From: JBPRGH01 sp051418055
Lineage (GTDB): Bacteria > Bacteroidota > Bacteroidia > Cytophagales > Cyclobacteriaceae
NCBI GenBank assembly: GCA_051418055.1
Contig: JBPRGH010000054.1
Span: 87,946-151,945, forward strand
DNA: 64,000 nt
Direction: 5' to 3'
Part shown: positions 8,793 to 17,883 of the stretch, in pieces
How positions within the stretch are numbered: position 1 is the first letter of the stretch
How the letters are laid out: the number at the start of each line of letters is the position of its first letter
Made by a program: the position numbers and the translations under genes
The notes under the pieces: generated by a model
Database searches by the model: none
Told to the model about the DNA's origin: nothing
Seen by the model: the letters and a program-made list of their open reading frames with translations, nothing else

Positions 8793-11540
8793 TCAGGCTA
8801 ACTCTTTCTGAAGCTTAATTTCTTTTTCTACCACCTGTACAAATTTAACAACTTTATAAGGTTTTCCTTTAGCATCAAGTATAGGATTATAGCTTCCGTT
8901 GATCCATATTTCTTCACCTGTTGCTTTTATTCTTTTAAATTGTCCTTTATGGTATTTTCCTTTATTTAAAGTTTCCCAAAGCTCCTTGTACTGCTGACTT
9001 TTAAGGTCCTCCCGGCTAACGAATATGCTATGGTGTTTACCTTTAACATCTTCAAGTCTGCTATATCCCATTGCATTTATAAAAATATCATTCGCGTTTA
9101 ATATATGCCCCTTAAGGTCAAATTCCACAACAGCAGTTGAGCGGTTGATCGCCTCGAGTTGCCCTTTGATATCAACAGATTTTAATTTCTGCTCTGTCAC
9201 ATCCTGAGCAAATTTTACTATCTTGATCACCTTACCGGAAAGATCTTTTATAGGAGAATAGCTTGCACTTATCCATACTTCTTTGCCACCCTTTCCAAGT
9301 CTTCTAAACTCACCGCTTTTAGGTAATCCGGCCCGAAGATCATCCCAGAACCTTTCATATTTTTCCTCTGGAGTATCTTCAAAGTCAACAAATATCCGGT
9401 GATGTGCTCCTTTCACTTCAGCTAAATTATATCCCATTGCATTCAGAAAGTTCGCATTGGCATCCCTTATATTACCTTTCAGATCAAATTCTATTATGGC
9501 CATATTATTATTTAAAGCATTCATCTGACCCTCGAAATTCAATGACTGAAGTTTTTGTTCGGTGATATTCTGGGCAAATTTAATCACCTTAACAGGCTCA
9601 CCGTTATTGTTCATAACAGGAGTATAAGTAGCACTTAACCAAATAATATGACCATTTTTCGCAAACCTCTTAAACTCTCCGATCTGTGAAGCACCCGCTT
9701 TTAATTTATTCCAGAATTCTTTATACTCCTCACTAACCGCCTCTACAGGGTCTACAAAAAGCCTGTGATGCTTATTTTGTACCTCATCCAGTGAATAATT
9801 TACTGTCCTTAAAAATTTCTCATTAGCGTTTAAAATTATCCCGTCCACGGAAAATTCTATTGTGGCCATAGTATTATCTATAGCATTAAGCTGACCTGAC
9901 ATTTCAATGTCTTTACGGGCCATTTCTTCCTGTGTAGCCTGAAGCTCCTCCATATTTTGCCTCACCTCTTCCTCCTGTGCCCTCAACTCCTCAGCTTGCT
10001 GCTGAGATTCCCTTAACAGATAAGTAGTTTTGGCATTTATGCGGATCTTTGAAAGCGAGGTGGCAATCTGCTCTCCTGCCCTTTTTACAAATTTGATCTG
10101 GTAATCTTCCAAAACAGAGAATGAAGCTATTTCTATGACCCCATAGCATTCCTCATTTGCCATCAAAGGAGAGGCAAACAGACATGCAGGAGTGGCCTCA
10201 CCTAACCCTGATGTTATTTTTACATAACTCTGAGGAACCTCCTTTAATAATGTGGCATCCTGTTCGAGATAAACCTGTCCTATTAACCCCTCGCCAGGCG
10301 CAAATGATGAGGAGATATATTTTTTACGGCCATAGGCATAGCAGGAAACCATTTCCAGCTGTATATTATCTTTATCATCATTCGTTAAATATAAAGCCCC
10401 CTGATTGGCATTGAGATATTTAACCATGAAAGAGATAACATTATTATAAAGCTCCTCTTCGTCCAATCCTTCTTTCCTAAGGATATCGCCCAGCTGGGTA
10501 AAACCTGTGTTGGACCAGTTCATTTTCCGGTCTTCTTCAGCAACATGCTGTAATCGGCCGCTCATCTGAAGAAGAGCATTACCAAGCTCATCATTTTTAC
10601 CTGAGGGTTTATAGTCACTGTTAAATACTCCCTCTCCTATTTCCAGAGCAAACTTGCTGGCCTTTCTGATATTCTCACTTAATTCAAAAGAATTTTCAAG
10701 GATCCCATTTAGTTCATCCTTCGAGTTAATTTTCCTATCCATTAACTTTCCTTCTGCCATATTTTTTAGAAGGATTGAAGGTGTGTCAACAGATTTCTTA
10801 ATGTCTTTTATTAACCGAAAGGCTACTAATATTATAATACTGCCAACAAAAATAAAGCTTATCAAAAGCCCCATATTTGCCTGGGATATAAATTCTTCAG
10901 CCCGTGAATAATCTTTTTGAAGCTGCACCTCCTGTTCATTACTCATCGGCTCAAGAATTTCCTGAATACCTCTCCTCAGCACTTCAGCCTTACCTGAGAT
11001 TAATGATTCAAGTACTTCTTTTTGAGCTGTACGTTCCTGTAAATTATTATATAAAGCTATAAATGCGGCACTATCAATAGTCTGTGCAGAAACTACCTGA
11101 TCCTTTAAATTTTCTTCAAAAAATATATCGATCTCCCTTTGAACCTCATGATAATTATTTAGCTGTTCAATGGCTTTATCAATTTTCAGACGCTGCTCTT
11201 CATCATGAAGATCATTCTTTATTTTATTAAGAGCAGTTTTGGCAGGTTTCACCGTATTCTCCCAGACCCTGTTCCTGTCGGTTTTAAACTGATCGTTACC
11301 TGTTAATAAATAAGCACGCTGAAGGGCACCTGACTGATTAATTCCAATCAAAATATCGGAAGTGGTAAGTGGCACCGGAATGCGTAATGTACTTATGTCA
11401 CTGAGGAGCTGTTTTGTCCTGTGATTTTGAGCCACCAGCAAACCTGAAATAAGTGCCAGAACAAGTAAAAACCCGGCAATGATGACTAACGCTCTTCCTC
11501 TTATAGTGGAGAGGTTAAAAAAATTGTCTTTAAATTTCAT
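8793..11540 (-). CDS. Membrane sensor: CHASE3-GAF-three PAS, no output domain
   Basis: A 915-residue protein. Two membrane helices (about 15-37 and 212-235) enclose a periplasmic CHASE3-like helical sensor. Next come a HAMP-like linker, a GAF domain (about 355-500), a Gln/Glu-rich coiled coil (about 500-545) and three tandem PAS/PAC domains of about 120 residues (545-905). Each PAS contains FWxxLxxG, a basic FKR or FRR, and a final VKFAQ or VKFVQ. The protein then stops: there is no histidine kinase, GGDEF, MCP signalling or phosphatase domain. The three PAS units resemble each other more than other PAS families, which suggests internal duplication. PAS domains of this subtype occur in chemoreceptors. 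It may signal through protein contacts. Confidence 0.8.
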   Translation of the reverse strand: MKFKDNFFNLSTIRGRALVIIAGFLLVLALISGLLVAQNHRTKQLLSDISTLRIPVPLTTSDILIGINQSGALQRAYLLTGNDQFKTDRNRVWENTVKPAKTALNKIKNDLHDEEQRLKIDKAIEQLNNYHEVQREIDIFFEENLKDQVVSAQTIDSAAFIALYNNLQERTAQKEVLESLISGKAEVLRRGIQEILEPMSNEQEVQLQKDYSRAEEFISQANMGLLISFIFVGSIIILVAFRLIKDIKKSVDTPSILLKNMAEGKLMDRKINSKDELNGILENSFELSENIRKASKFALEIGEGVFNSDYKPSGKNDELGNALLQMSGRLQHVAEEDRKMNWSNTGFTQLGDILRKEGLDEEELYNNVISFMVKYLNANQGALYLTNDDKDNIQLEMVSCYAYGRKKYISSSFAPGEGLIGQVYLEQDATLLKEVPQSYVKITSGLGEATPACLFASPLMANEECYGVIEIASFSVLEDYQIKFVKRAGEQIATSLSKIRINAKTTYLLRESQQQAEELRAQEEEVRQNMEELQATQEEMARKDIEMSGQLNAIDNTMATIEFSVDGIILNANEKFLRTVNYSLDEVQNKHHRLFVDPVEAVSEEYKEFWNKLKAGASQIGEFKRFAKNGHIIWLSATYTPVMNNNGEPVKVIKFAQNITEQKLQSLNFEGQMNALNNNMAIIEFDLKGNIRDANANFLNAMGYNLAEVKGAHHRIFVDFEDTPEEKYERFWDDLRAGLPKSGEFRRLGKGGKEVWISASYSPIKDLSGKVIKIVKFAQDVTEQKLKSVDIKGQLEAINRSTAVVEFDLKGHILNANDIFINAMGYSRLEDVKGKHHSIFVSREDLKSQQYKELWETLNKGKYHKGQFKRIKATGEEIWINGSYNPILDAKGKPYKVVKFVQVVEKEIKLQKELA

Positions 11541-11744
11541 TAAAGTAAAATGATTGTTTAATTAATTGTTGTTTAAGGAATAAGATAAATAGTTTTACAA
11601 TATTATATGTTTAAACACGTATATTCAGCCAGGCTTGTTATTTTTTGTAAAATTATTTTTAAACAATAGCTTTGCTTACTGTTGTTGATCATATTAAATG
11701 ATTGACTAATAGATTAAATTTATCCGTACCGAACTCAAATAAAG

Positions 11745-12326
11745 ATGGCATTAAAAACCACAGTTAAAGTCACCATAAATAATCTAAGCGATGCTCGTTA
11801 CTGTGCAGGCATGGGGGTTGATCTGATCGGCTTCTCTACTAATCCTGATGACCCGTTTTATCTCTCCCCTGAAAATTTTAAAGAAATTTCTGAATGGCTT
11901 AGTGGGGTGGAATATGTAGCTGAAACATCAGTGGATAATCTTTCAAAACAGGATTATGATGTAAATTATATACAGATCACAGATATAGCATTAGCTGAAG
12001 CTTATCCTGATCACCGGATTTTATTGGAGGGCAGGCCGGAAGAATTTGAACATCTTAAAGAAGAGATAAAAGCTCTTGATAACCTTGCTTACCTGGTGCT
12101 TAACATTGATCATGATAAAGATTCAATCCCCCTTATCCTGAAATCATTTGAGGGCATACCTCTTCTCCTGGGGTATGATCTGTCTTTAGATGAAGTAAAG
12201 GAGCATATCAATACTGATATTGAAGGTGTAGCATTAAAAGGGAGTGACGAAGACAGGCCGGGTCTAAAGGATTATGATGAATTGGCTGATATACTTGAAG
12301 GGCTTGAAGTAGATGCTCCTTATTGA
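11745..12326 (+). CDS. TrpF-like TIM-barrel protein lacking the catalytic cysteine
   Basis: A 193-residue protein whose N-terminus (VKVTINNLSDARYCAGMGVD) follows the phosphoribosylanthranilate isomerase pattern VKICGLTxxxDAxxAxxxGAD. The catalytic Cys of the KICG motif is replaced (KVTI), so TrpF activity is unlikely from sequence alone. The gene is alone on the plus strand, away from any trp genes, and is slightly shorter than normal TrpF. I infer a divergent paralog with a new or lost activity. The 3' end overlaps the convergent DUF72 gene by 7 bases. Confidence 0.6.
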   Translation: MALKTTVKVTINNLSDARYCAGMGVDLIGFSTNPDDPFYLSPENFKEISEWLSGVEYVAETSVDNLSKQDYDVNYIQITDIALAEAYPDHRILLEGRPEEFEHLKEEIKALDNLAYLVLNIDHDKDSIPLILKSFEGIPLLLGYDLSLDEVKEHINTDIEGVALKGSDEDRPGLKDYDELADILEGLEVDAPY

Positions 12327-13063
12327 GCAGGGTATTCAAGAGATAGCAATTTCATAAGCTGAAGCCCATTGTCTACTGCGTTAACATTCCAGTCGTTGTT
12401 GAAATAAACCAGGATCTTTTCAGCATCAATGGAAGCTATTTTATCTGCCCACTCTGACATTTCCTGCTCCGAATATTTATAGTTGTACCAGTCTTCCTTT
12501 CCATGAAAACGTACATAGGCCAGCGGGGAGGTTACTTTTAGGTCTTCCGGCAGATCTCCCGGTGCAGAAATGATACAGTAAGCTACCTGATACTTTTCCA
12601 GTATATCATAGATTTCCTCGCAGAACCAGGAGGTATGGCGAAATTCTATTACCTGTGGTATATATGAGCTTAACGAACTACAGAAGTTTTTAAGCAATTC
12701 GTCGTCACGTTCGAGATATGGCGGGAACTGCCATAAAAAGCTCGCTACTTTATCTCCCAATATTTCAGCAACGTCATAAAATTTAAGTACTGATTCCTCA
12801 ATATTTTTCAGCTTCTTTATATGCGTAACAAAACGGCTGCCTTTGAGTGTGAACTTGAAATCCGGAGGTGTAATTTCATTCCATCTTTCAAACATAGAGG
12901 CTCGTGGGAAACGATAAAAGGTATTATTTATCTCAACAGTCTGAAAGTGTTCGGCATAATAAGGAAGCCATTGCTTCTGAGGAAGCTTCTCAGGATAAAA
13001 TTTTCCTTTCCAGTCTTTATAGTAATAACCTGAGCAACCTATATATATTTCTTTATCTGCCAC
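12320..13063 (-). CDS. DUF72 (YecE-like) family protein
   Basis: A 247-residue protein of the DUF72/YecE family, a TIM-barrel group of uncertain function found across bacteria. The signature is at the N-terminus (IGCSGYYYKDWKGKFYP), followed by the conserved FQTVEINNTFYRFP and, in the middle, FLWQFPP. The later segment VIEFRHTSW and the near-terminal VYFNND are also typical. Length is normal. It probably forms a leftward pair with the upstream thioesterase gene (34 bases apart). Confidence 0.9.
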   Translation of the reverse strand: MADKEIYIGCSGYYYKDWKGKFYPEKLPQKQWLPYYAEHFQTVEINNTFYRFPRASMFERWNEITPPDFKFTLKGSRFVTHIKKLKNIEESVLKFYDVAEILGDKVASFLWQFPPYLERDDELLKNFCSSLSSYIPQVIEFRHTSWFCEEIYDILEKYQVAYCIISAPGDLPEDLKVTSPLAYVRFHGKEDWYNYKYSEQEMSEWADKIASIDAEKILVYFNNDWNVNAVDNGLQLMKLLSLEYPAQ

Positions 13064-13097
13064 AGAAAAACAACAACTGCTTTACTGGCTTGGTTAT

Positions 13098-13520
13098 CTA
13101 AAGTGATTTAAAGTCCTCTGTCTTAGGAAAATTTTGAAAAGCCTTCTGTAGATGTTCTGGCGGAATGGTGACTTTTCTTTTCTTCAGGTCCATCCAGGCA
13201 CCATCAACAGTAACAACTGCTACTAAATCATCCTGTTTATAAAAGTTATGCCTGATGCTCCACTTGTAACCATCCTCCCGCATTGCAGCAACCTGCATAT
13301 CAACTTTTATTTCATCATTAAGGTGAACTTCCCTCAGAAAACGAGCTTCCTCTCTGAATAAAATAGGTCCTATTCCAAGCTTTAATAGTTCCTGTATGCT
13401 GAGTTTAAATTGATTAAAGCCATTAACCCTTACCTGGGCAGCCAAATCATAATAAGCAGAGTGGCGTAGGTGACCATTAGGATCTACCTGCGCCCACATT
13501 ATTTGAAATATTGTATACAT
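13098..13520 (-). CDS. Hotdog-fold acyl-CoA thioesterase (4HBT family)
   Basis: A 140-residue single hotdog-fold protein. The N-terminal WAQVDPNGHLRHSAYYDLA matches the 4-hydroxybenzoyl-CoA thioesterase family (wadtDxnGHvnnxxY), including the catalytic Asp. The body has the expected helix and strands (LHLNDEIKVDMQV type). It likely hydrolyses short acyl or aromatic acyl-CoA thioesters, but the substrate cannot be predicted. It is upstream of the DUF72 gene on the same strand. A strong terminator at 13583-13618 lies just upstream and belongs to another transcript. Confidence 0.85.
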   Translation of the reverse strand: MYTIFQIMWAQVDPNGHLRHSAYYDLAAQVRVNGFNQFKLSIQELLKLGIGPILFREEARFLREVHLNDEIKVDMQVAAMREDGYKWSIRHNFYKQDDLVAVVTVDGAWMDLKKRKVTIPPEHLQKAFQNFPKTEDFKSL

Positions 13521-13582
13521 TAATTTGCTAAAGGTTGAGCAAATCTAATCCAATCATACCATTCTTGCTACTATAAAAACAA

Positions 13583-13618
13583 AATGGGGAGCCCCCTAAT
13601 CAAAGGAAACTCCCCATT
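13583..13618. terminator. Strong intrinsic terminator-like hairpin
   Basis: A perfect 9-bp G+C-rich stem (AATGGGGAG/CTCCCCATT) is followed on the minus strand by a T-rich run. No annotated gene ends here. It would terminate a leftward transcript coming from the 13.6-14.0 kb gap, upstream of the thioesterase gene. Confidence 0.6.
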
Positions 13619-14221
13619 CACATTAATCAACCGTAGTTGATTAACATGCCAAGTTACAGTTCTCAAAGCTTCATCTGCGAACCAGCCGAAACTGGCATTC
13701 AGAATCTGATCTTTTTTGTAATTTCTCAAGCAATATTTAAATCGTAAGACTTAAATACTCATAAATTCATTCGTGGTGGTTGATCCATTTCAAATTAACG
13801 TTTCAGTTAATTCTTTGGAAGTGAATTATGAACCCGGCTTACCAGGCTGCTCTAAAAATTCATCACCTTCTGTAATCCGAAGATCATTTCAATCTATAGT
13901 CGTAAACTACAGGTCCTTCAATGATAAATTAACGATTTTACATTACTCCATCCGATACTCTTTTGTATCAGCCGTGATATCTCTCACTTGGTTTAACTAA
14001 GGTCGTATATATTTGTAAGTTTTGCAAAAAGAAGATCATTTACTTTTACACAAGATTTGCACAACTTTAAAGGGTTAAAAGCAGGTAGTTATTCACTGAT
14101 TATTAACTATTTTAACACATTTATCCACAAATGTATATATTAGAACTTATGTCATATCTAAACATGACAATTCTCATTTCCACTGCAGGATCTTTATTGT
14201 TGTTTTGTAATAAAAAAATTT
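13619..14221. other. 603-bp gap with hairpins; candidate structured RNA or decayed gene
   Basis: No convincing gene. The stretch holds a perfect 9-bp hairpin with a 4-base loop (TTAATCAAC/GTTGATTAA, 13623-13644) next to the terminator at 13583-13618, and further possible stems to its right. A plus-strand -7 box match TATATTTG lies at 14008-14015, but the TTG at 13988 is only 17 bases away. A palindrome TGTCAT-N8-ATGACA at 14150-14169 lies upstream of the next gene and could be an operator. The plus-strand open frame at 13773-14000 does not look like protein. Confidence 0.4.
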
Positions 14222-14605
14222 ATGGGTAAGTATTCAAAAAACAGCAAAACAGCTGGATTAGTAGTTGCTATCACAGTTTTTGCCAGCTTATTAATATTCT
14301 CTGTATATTTTGATGGTTTTTCTCTCGAAACACAGGTATGGCTGGTCAATATTTTCACGGCACTCACTTTTGGATCAATAGTATACTTTATTCTTCATAT
14401 AAGCAAGATTGCCTCCGAAGCTATGATGTTATTAATAAGTGCTATTGTGGCCGTTATATTTTTATTCTTTAATCCTATCACACTTCCAGCCGAACAGGAA
14501 TCTGTAATGGAAACCGTTGAAAAAACAGTACCTGAAAATGTGGAAGAAGATGTGGATACTGTTTATCAGGAAATCCAGAAAGATGAAGTAGAGCTTCAGG
14601 ATTAG
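14222..14605 (+). CDS. Small membrane protein of unknown function
   Basis: A 127-residue protein with three predicted membrane helices (about 12-30, 38-58, 66-84) and a long acidic cytoplasmic or periplasmic tail (VEEDVDTVYQEIQKDEVE). I do not recognise a family. A palindrome TGTCAT-N8-ATGACA at 14150-14169 upstream may be regulatory. The end overlaps the convergent fatty acid hydroxylase gene by 4 bases. Confidence 0.65.
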   Translation: MGKYSKNSKTAGLVVAITVFASLLIFSVYFDGFSLETQVWLVNIFTALTFGSIVYFILHISKIASEAMMLLISAIVAVIFLFFNPITLPAEQESVMETVEKTVPENVEEDVDTVYQEIQKDEVELQD

Positions 14606-15447
14606 CTATTTTTCCTTTTTATTGGTTTTCTTCCGTCAGGCAATTTCCATTCTCTTTGTTTGCTAAAAGGCATCATTATCAAGCTGGTTATTTTTAATTC
14701 ATGGTGATCTCGCCATGCTGGTACACCAATTGTTATTTTCCGCTGAGGGACCGATAGGATCTTAGTCTTATGTAATTTATCCCAGAAGGAGAATATAGTA
14801 GCATAATTACTGTCTGTTTCCTTTTTATAAATAGAGTGATGGATCCCATGCATTCGTGGGGTCACTATAACTTTAACCAGCTTATTCTCCAGTTTTTTAG
14901 GAAGCTTTAAATTACTATGGTGAAATGCTGTGGCTGCCTGGAAAAAGATTTCGTAGAGGAGAAGATTAGTAACGCTTGCTCCGATCATTATGATAATTGC
15001 TGACCGAAAGAAAATAGAAAAGAAAAGCTCACCAAAATGAAACCTTACAGCGGTTGTTACATCCAGGTCAAGGTCTGTATGATGTACATTATGAAACCGC
15101 CAGAGAAGAGGGATATTATGGTTCATCCTATGCCAGATGTACATCCCATAGTCTAACAGCAAAAATGTTAAGATCAGCTCTAAAACGCCGGGGAATGTGA
15201 TCCAGTTAAAGAAACCAATTCCGGCCTCTCCTGCCCATTTAGCTGCAAAAACCAGTACAGGTATTACTGCTAAACGGAAAAAAGCAAAACCAATAACGGC
15301 TATTCCACCATTCCGAATCAGCCTTCTTTTTTTATTTTCTGTTCTAAAGCGTAATGTAAAATAAGATTCAAGGACCAGGAGTATAATGAAAAGAATAAAA
15401 AGTGCTGGTCCGCCGTAGTAATCTAAAATTGGAAAAAAGAATTCCAT
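14602..15447 (-). CDS. Fatty acid hydroxylase / sterol desaturase superfamily membrane enzyme
   Basis: A 281-residue integral membrane di-iron enzyme. The three histidine clusters are visible: HRMNH, HNVHHTD and HGIHHS, which together with flanking histidines ligate the diiron centre. Several hydrophobic helices surround them. Family members hydroxylate or desaturate lipids (fatty acids, sterols, carotenoids, alkylglycerols); the substrate here is not evident. It is directly downstream of a response-regulator gene: the stop of that gene and this start abut, so they are probably cotranscribed. Confidence 0.87.
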   Translation of the reverse strand: MEFFFPILDYYGGPALFILFIILLVLESYFTLRFRTENKKRRLIRNGGIAVIGFAFFRLAVIPVLVFAAKWAGEAGIGFFNWITFPGVLELILTFLLLDYGMYIWHRMNHNIPLLWRFHNVHHTDLDLDVTTAVRFHFGELFFSIFFRSAIIIMIGASVTNLLLYEIFFQAATAFHHSNLKLPKKLENKLVKVIVTPRMHGIHHSIYKKETDSNYATIFSFWDKLHKTKILSVPQRKITIGVPAWRDHHELKITSLIMMPFSKQREWKLPDGRKPIKRKNS

Positions 15448-15849
15448 TTATTTACTGTTGATATTTTCTTTTCCATTGCCTTTTAGGTCATTATTGCTGA
15501 TAAGGTTTTCAATTTTGCCCAGCAAAGTTTTAGTATCAAAAGGTTTTTTAAGAAACTCCTCCGCCCCGGCAGCAAATACAAAAGCTTCAGCATCCGGATG
15601 TGCTGAAAACATCAAAACCGGAATATGCTTTGTGCCGGGATCATTTTTAATTTTCCTGCACAATTCCCTCCCATCATAACTGGCTAAAAGAATATCTAAA
15701 ATGATAACATCGGGCTGAAAAAAATTTATGGTTTTAAACAATTCAGAGGCATCTGCCAAACCCATTACCTCATATCCTTTAGAGGAAAGGATACCCCTCA
15801 TATTTTCGAGGAGGTCAATATCATCATCCACAATTAAAATTTTATTCAT
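15448..15849 (-). CDS. Single-domain response regulator (CheY-like)
   Basis: A 133-residue receiver domain with no output domain. The acidic pocket D8-D9-D10, the phospho-acceptor Asp at about residue 52 (VIILDILL) and the conserved Lys in EEFLKKPF are all present. A short Asn/Lys-rich tail follows. Such proteins relay phosphate or bind partners. The adjoining downstream gene encodes a fatty acid hydroxylase; no histidine kinase is nearby, so the partner is unknown. Confidence 0.9.
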   Translation of the reverse strand: MNKILIVDDDIDLLENMRGILSSKGYEVMGLADASELFKTINFFQPDVIILDILLASYDGRELCRKIKNDPGTKHIPVLMFSAHPDAEAFVFAAGAEEFLKKPFDTKTLLGKIENLISNNDLKGNGKENINSK

Positions 15850-16061
15850 AAAAAAACAGAGGTCAGAATAACTATATCTTCAACAACTTTTTATCCTTTG
15901 TGTTATAAACGCCGTAATACTGAGAGAACTGTCAGGTAACTACTTAAAAATTCACCTGTTTTTAAACAAATAACTTAGCTTTGCTCGTTAAGATAAGTGA
16001 TAAAAATTTATAATAACTAAAATCTGTTTTTAGTTTTCTTTTTTAAAGAACGAAAAATCAA

Positions 16062-17291
16062 TTGAAAGGCATAAGAATTGGTATTGTGGCGTTGGGGGTA
16101 CTGCTTTTAATTTTTATATTAATTAAAAGACCAATTGATGTACCCGCTAAAACATCTTCTAATCAAAGTAAAGAAATAGTCCCTGAAAATCCATTTGTGG
16201 TGAGTTTTTTAGACACGCTGGATTATCAGTTAAAGCATCAGATCAGTGAAAAAGAAGTCCCGGGCGTAGCCGTCGTGATTGTTCACCAGGGAAGAACAGT
16301 CTATAAAAAAGCTTTTGGTGTTAAAGAGATAAACACAATATATCCTATTGATACCAATACAGTATTCCGTCTGGCCTCCGTTTCAAAAGGGTTTTCAGCC
16401 GCTTTAACCGGTATTTTAGTAAAAGACAGCTTATTAAAATGGGATGACAGGGTAAAGAAATATCTGCCTGAGTTTGCCCTAAAAACGAAAGTTCAGACTG
16501 AAGCCGTAGAGCTGAGGCATATTCTCTCTCATACCTCCGGGCTCCAGTACCAGGCTTATACAAACCTTGTTGAAGAAGGGTGGCCAAGAGACCGGATCAT
16601 TGCCCATCTCCGAGATGTAAATTTAATTAGTCGCGTAGGCCAGCTTTACAGCTATCAAAATGTGGCTTACAGTGTAATAGAACCTGTTATTGAAACCGTT
16701 ACTGAAAAACCTTTTACAGAGGTACTTAATAAGAGAATAATCGTTCCTCTTGGAATGGAGGATGCATCACTATCATATGAAGAGTTGCACGAACATAAAA
16801 ATAAAGCACAGCCTCACCTATATAGAGGAAACGATCGATATAAGAAGATAAAAATATCACCCACCTATTATAATGTACTGTCAGCAGGAGGAGTCAATGC
16901 AAGTATTTCAGATATGGAAGACTGGCTTAAAGCAATGCTGGGGCATAAGCCTGAAGTAATACCTCCCGATGTACTTAAAGCCCTTTTTACACCCTATGTC
17001 CGTACTTCATTAAAAGAGCGTGCTTTTCGAAGGGTTCAAAGACCTGCAAAAGCACATTATGGAATGGGATGGCGTATTGTCCATATACCTCAGGATACTA
17101 TCATATATCATGGAGGATATGCCAATGGATACAGAAGTGGTATTGCCTTCAGTCCAAAACAGGATATTGGTATATGTATCCTAACAAATTCATCTTACGA
17201 TTTTCCCGGAGAAGCAATGGCTGATTTTTTTGATCTTTTTTATCAAAAAGCTGATTCTATTAAGTCGTGGCGGTATAAACATATCTTTTAA
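16062..17291 (+). CDS. Serine hydrolase, beta-lactamase/class C penicillin-binding family
   Basis: A 409-residue protein with an N-terminal membrane anchor (about residues 4-22) and a Pfam Beta-lactamase domain. Catalytic motifs are SVSK (SxxK, near residue 106), YQN (near 203) and HGG (near 350, the KTG equivalent). Members include D-aminopeptidases, esterases and EstB-like enzymes, so true beta-lactamase activity should not be assumed. The start is TTG at 16062, chosen because it keeps the membrane anchor and I saw no better ATG. The gene is followed after 60 bases by a lipoprotein gene on the same strand. Confidence 0.85.
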   Translation: MKGIRIGIVALGVLLLIFILIKRPIDVPAKTSSNQSKEIVPENPFVVSFLDTLDYQLKHQISEKEVPGVAVVIVHQGRTVYKKAFGVKEINTIYPIDTNTVFRLASVSKGFSAALTGILVKDSLLKWDDRVKKYLPEFALKTKVQTEAVELRHILSHTSGLQYQAYTNLVEEGWPRDRIIAHLRDVNLISRVGQLYSYQNVAYSVIEPVIETVTEKPFTEVLNKRIIVPLGMEDASLSYEELHEHKNKAQPHLYRGNDRYKKIKISPTYYNVLSAGGVNASISDMEDWLKAMLGHKPEVIPPDVLKALFTPYVRTSLKERAFRRVQRPAKAHYGMGWRIVHIPQDTIIYHGGYANGYRSGIAFSPKQDIGICILTNSSYDFPGEAMADFFDLFYQKADSIKSWRYKHIF

Positions 17292-17351
17292 TTTATTATT
17301 TATAGGTAAACCTTTCATCACCTCCCCTGTTCTTTGAAAAAAGAAAATACG

Positions 17352-17879
17352 ATGAGATCATTATATACACTTACAACAACAGGCTTAATTATCTTTACTT
17401 TGATTTTTACAGGTTGCAATAATACAGCCGATAGAAATGAACAGGCTCAGGAGCATGGAACGGGTGAGTTGACCGATCAGCAGAAAACTCAAAATGAAGG
17501 GACAGTAACATTAAAAGTGGAATCAACTAATGAATTAGGTAAATATTTGGTTGATAAAAACGGCCGTAGCGTTTATTTATTCAAGGCTGATTCTAAAGAA
17601 GAAAGCAATTGTTACGATGCATGTGCTGATGCATGGCCGCCATTAACAACCGCCAGCACACCTGAGACAGGGGAAGGAGTAAATAAAGGCCTCATCAGCA
17701 CTTTTGAGAGAAAAGACGGTAAGATGCAGGTGGCATATAATGGCTGGCCTCTGTATTATTACATAAAGGATGAAGGGGCACAACAGCGTACCGGCCAGGA
17801 TGTGAAAGGTTTTGGCGCTGAATGGTACCTGATCTCACCTGAAGGTAAAGAAGTACATGCTGAAGGCCATCATGAATAA
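17352..17879 (+). CDS. Lipoprotein with COG4315 secreted repeats
   Basis: A 175-residue protein starting MRSLYTLTTTG with a lipobox (LIFTGC). The mature part carries two repeats of the COG4315 family: LGKYLVDKNGRSVYLFKAD and VAYNGWPLYYYIKDEG. Between them is a Cys pair and Trp-Pro (CYDACADAWPP) typical of the family. The function of the family is unknown; members are often encoded near redox proteins. An in-frame TTG at 17334 would add six residues before the signal peptide and is unlikely. The gene is convergent with the rRNA methyltransferase gene. Confidence 0.85.
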   Translation: MRSLYTLTTTGLIIFTLIFTGCNNTADRNEQAQEHGTGELTDQQKTQNEGTVTLKVESTNELGKYLVDKNGRSVYLFKADSKEESNCYDACADAWPPLTTASTPETGEGVNKGLISTFERKDGKMQVAYNGWPLYYYIKDEGAQQRTGQDVKGFGAEWYLISPEGKEVHAEGHHE

Positions 17880-17883
17880 AAAC

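Noticed and set aside
13583..14015. tmRNA or RNase P RNA
   Set aside because: The conserved ends of tmRNA and the conserved core of RNase P RNA (GAGGAAAGTCCG) are not present.
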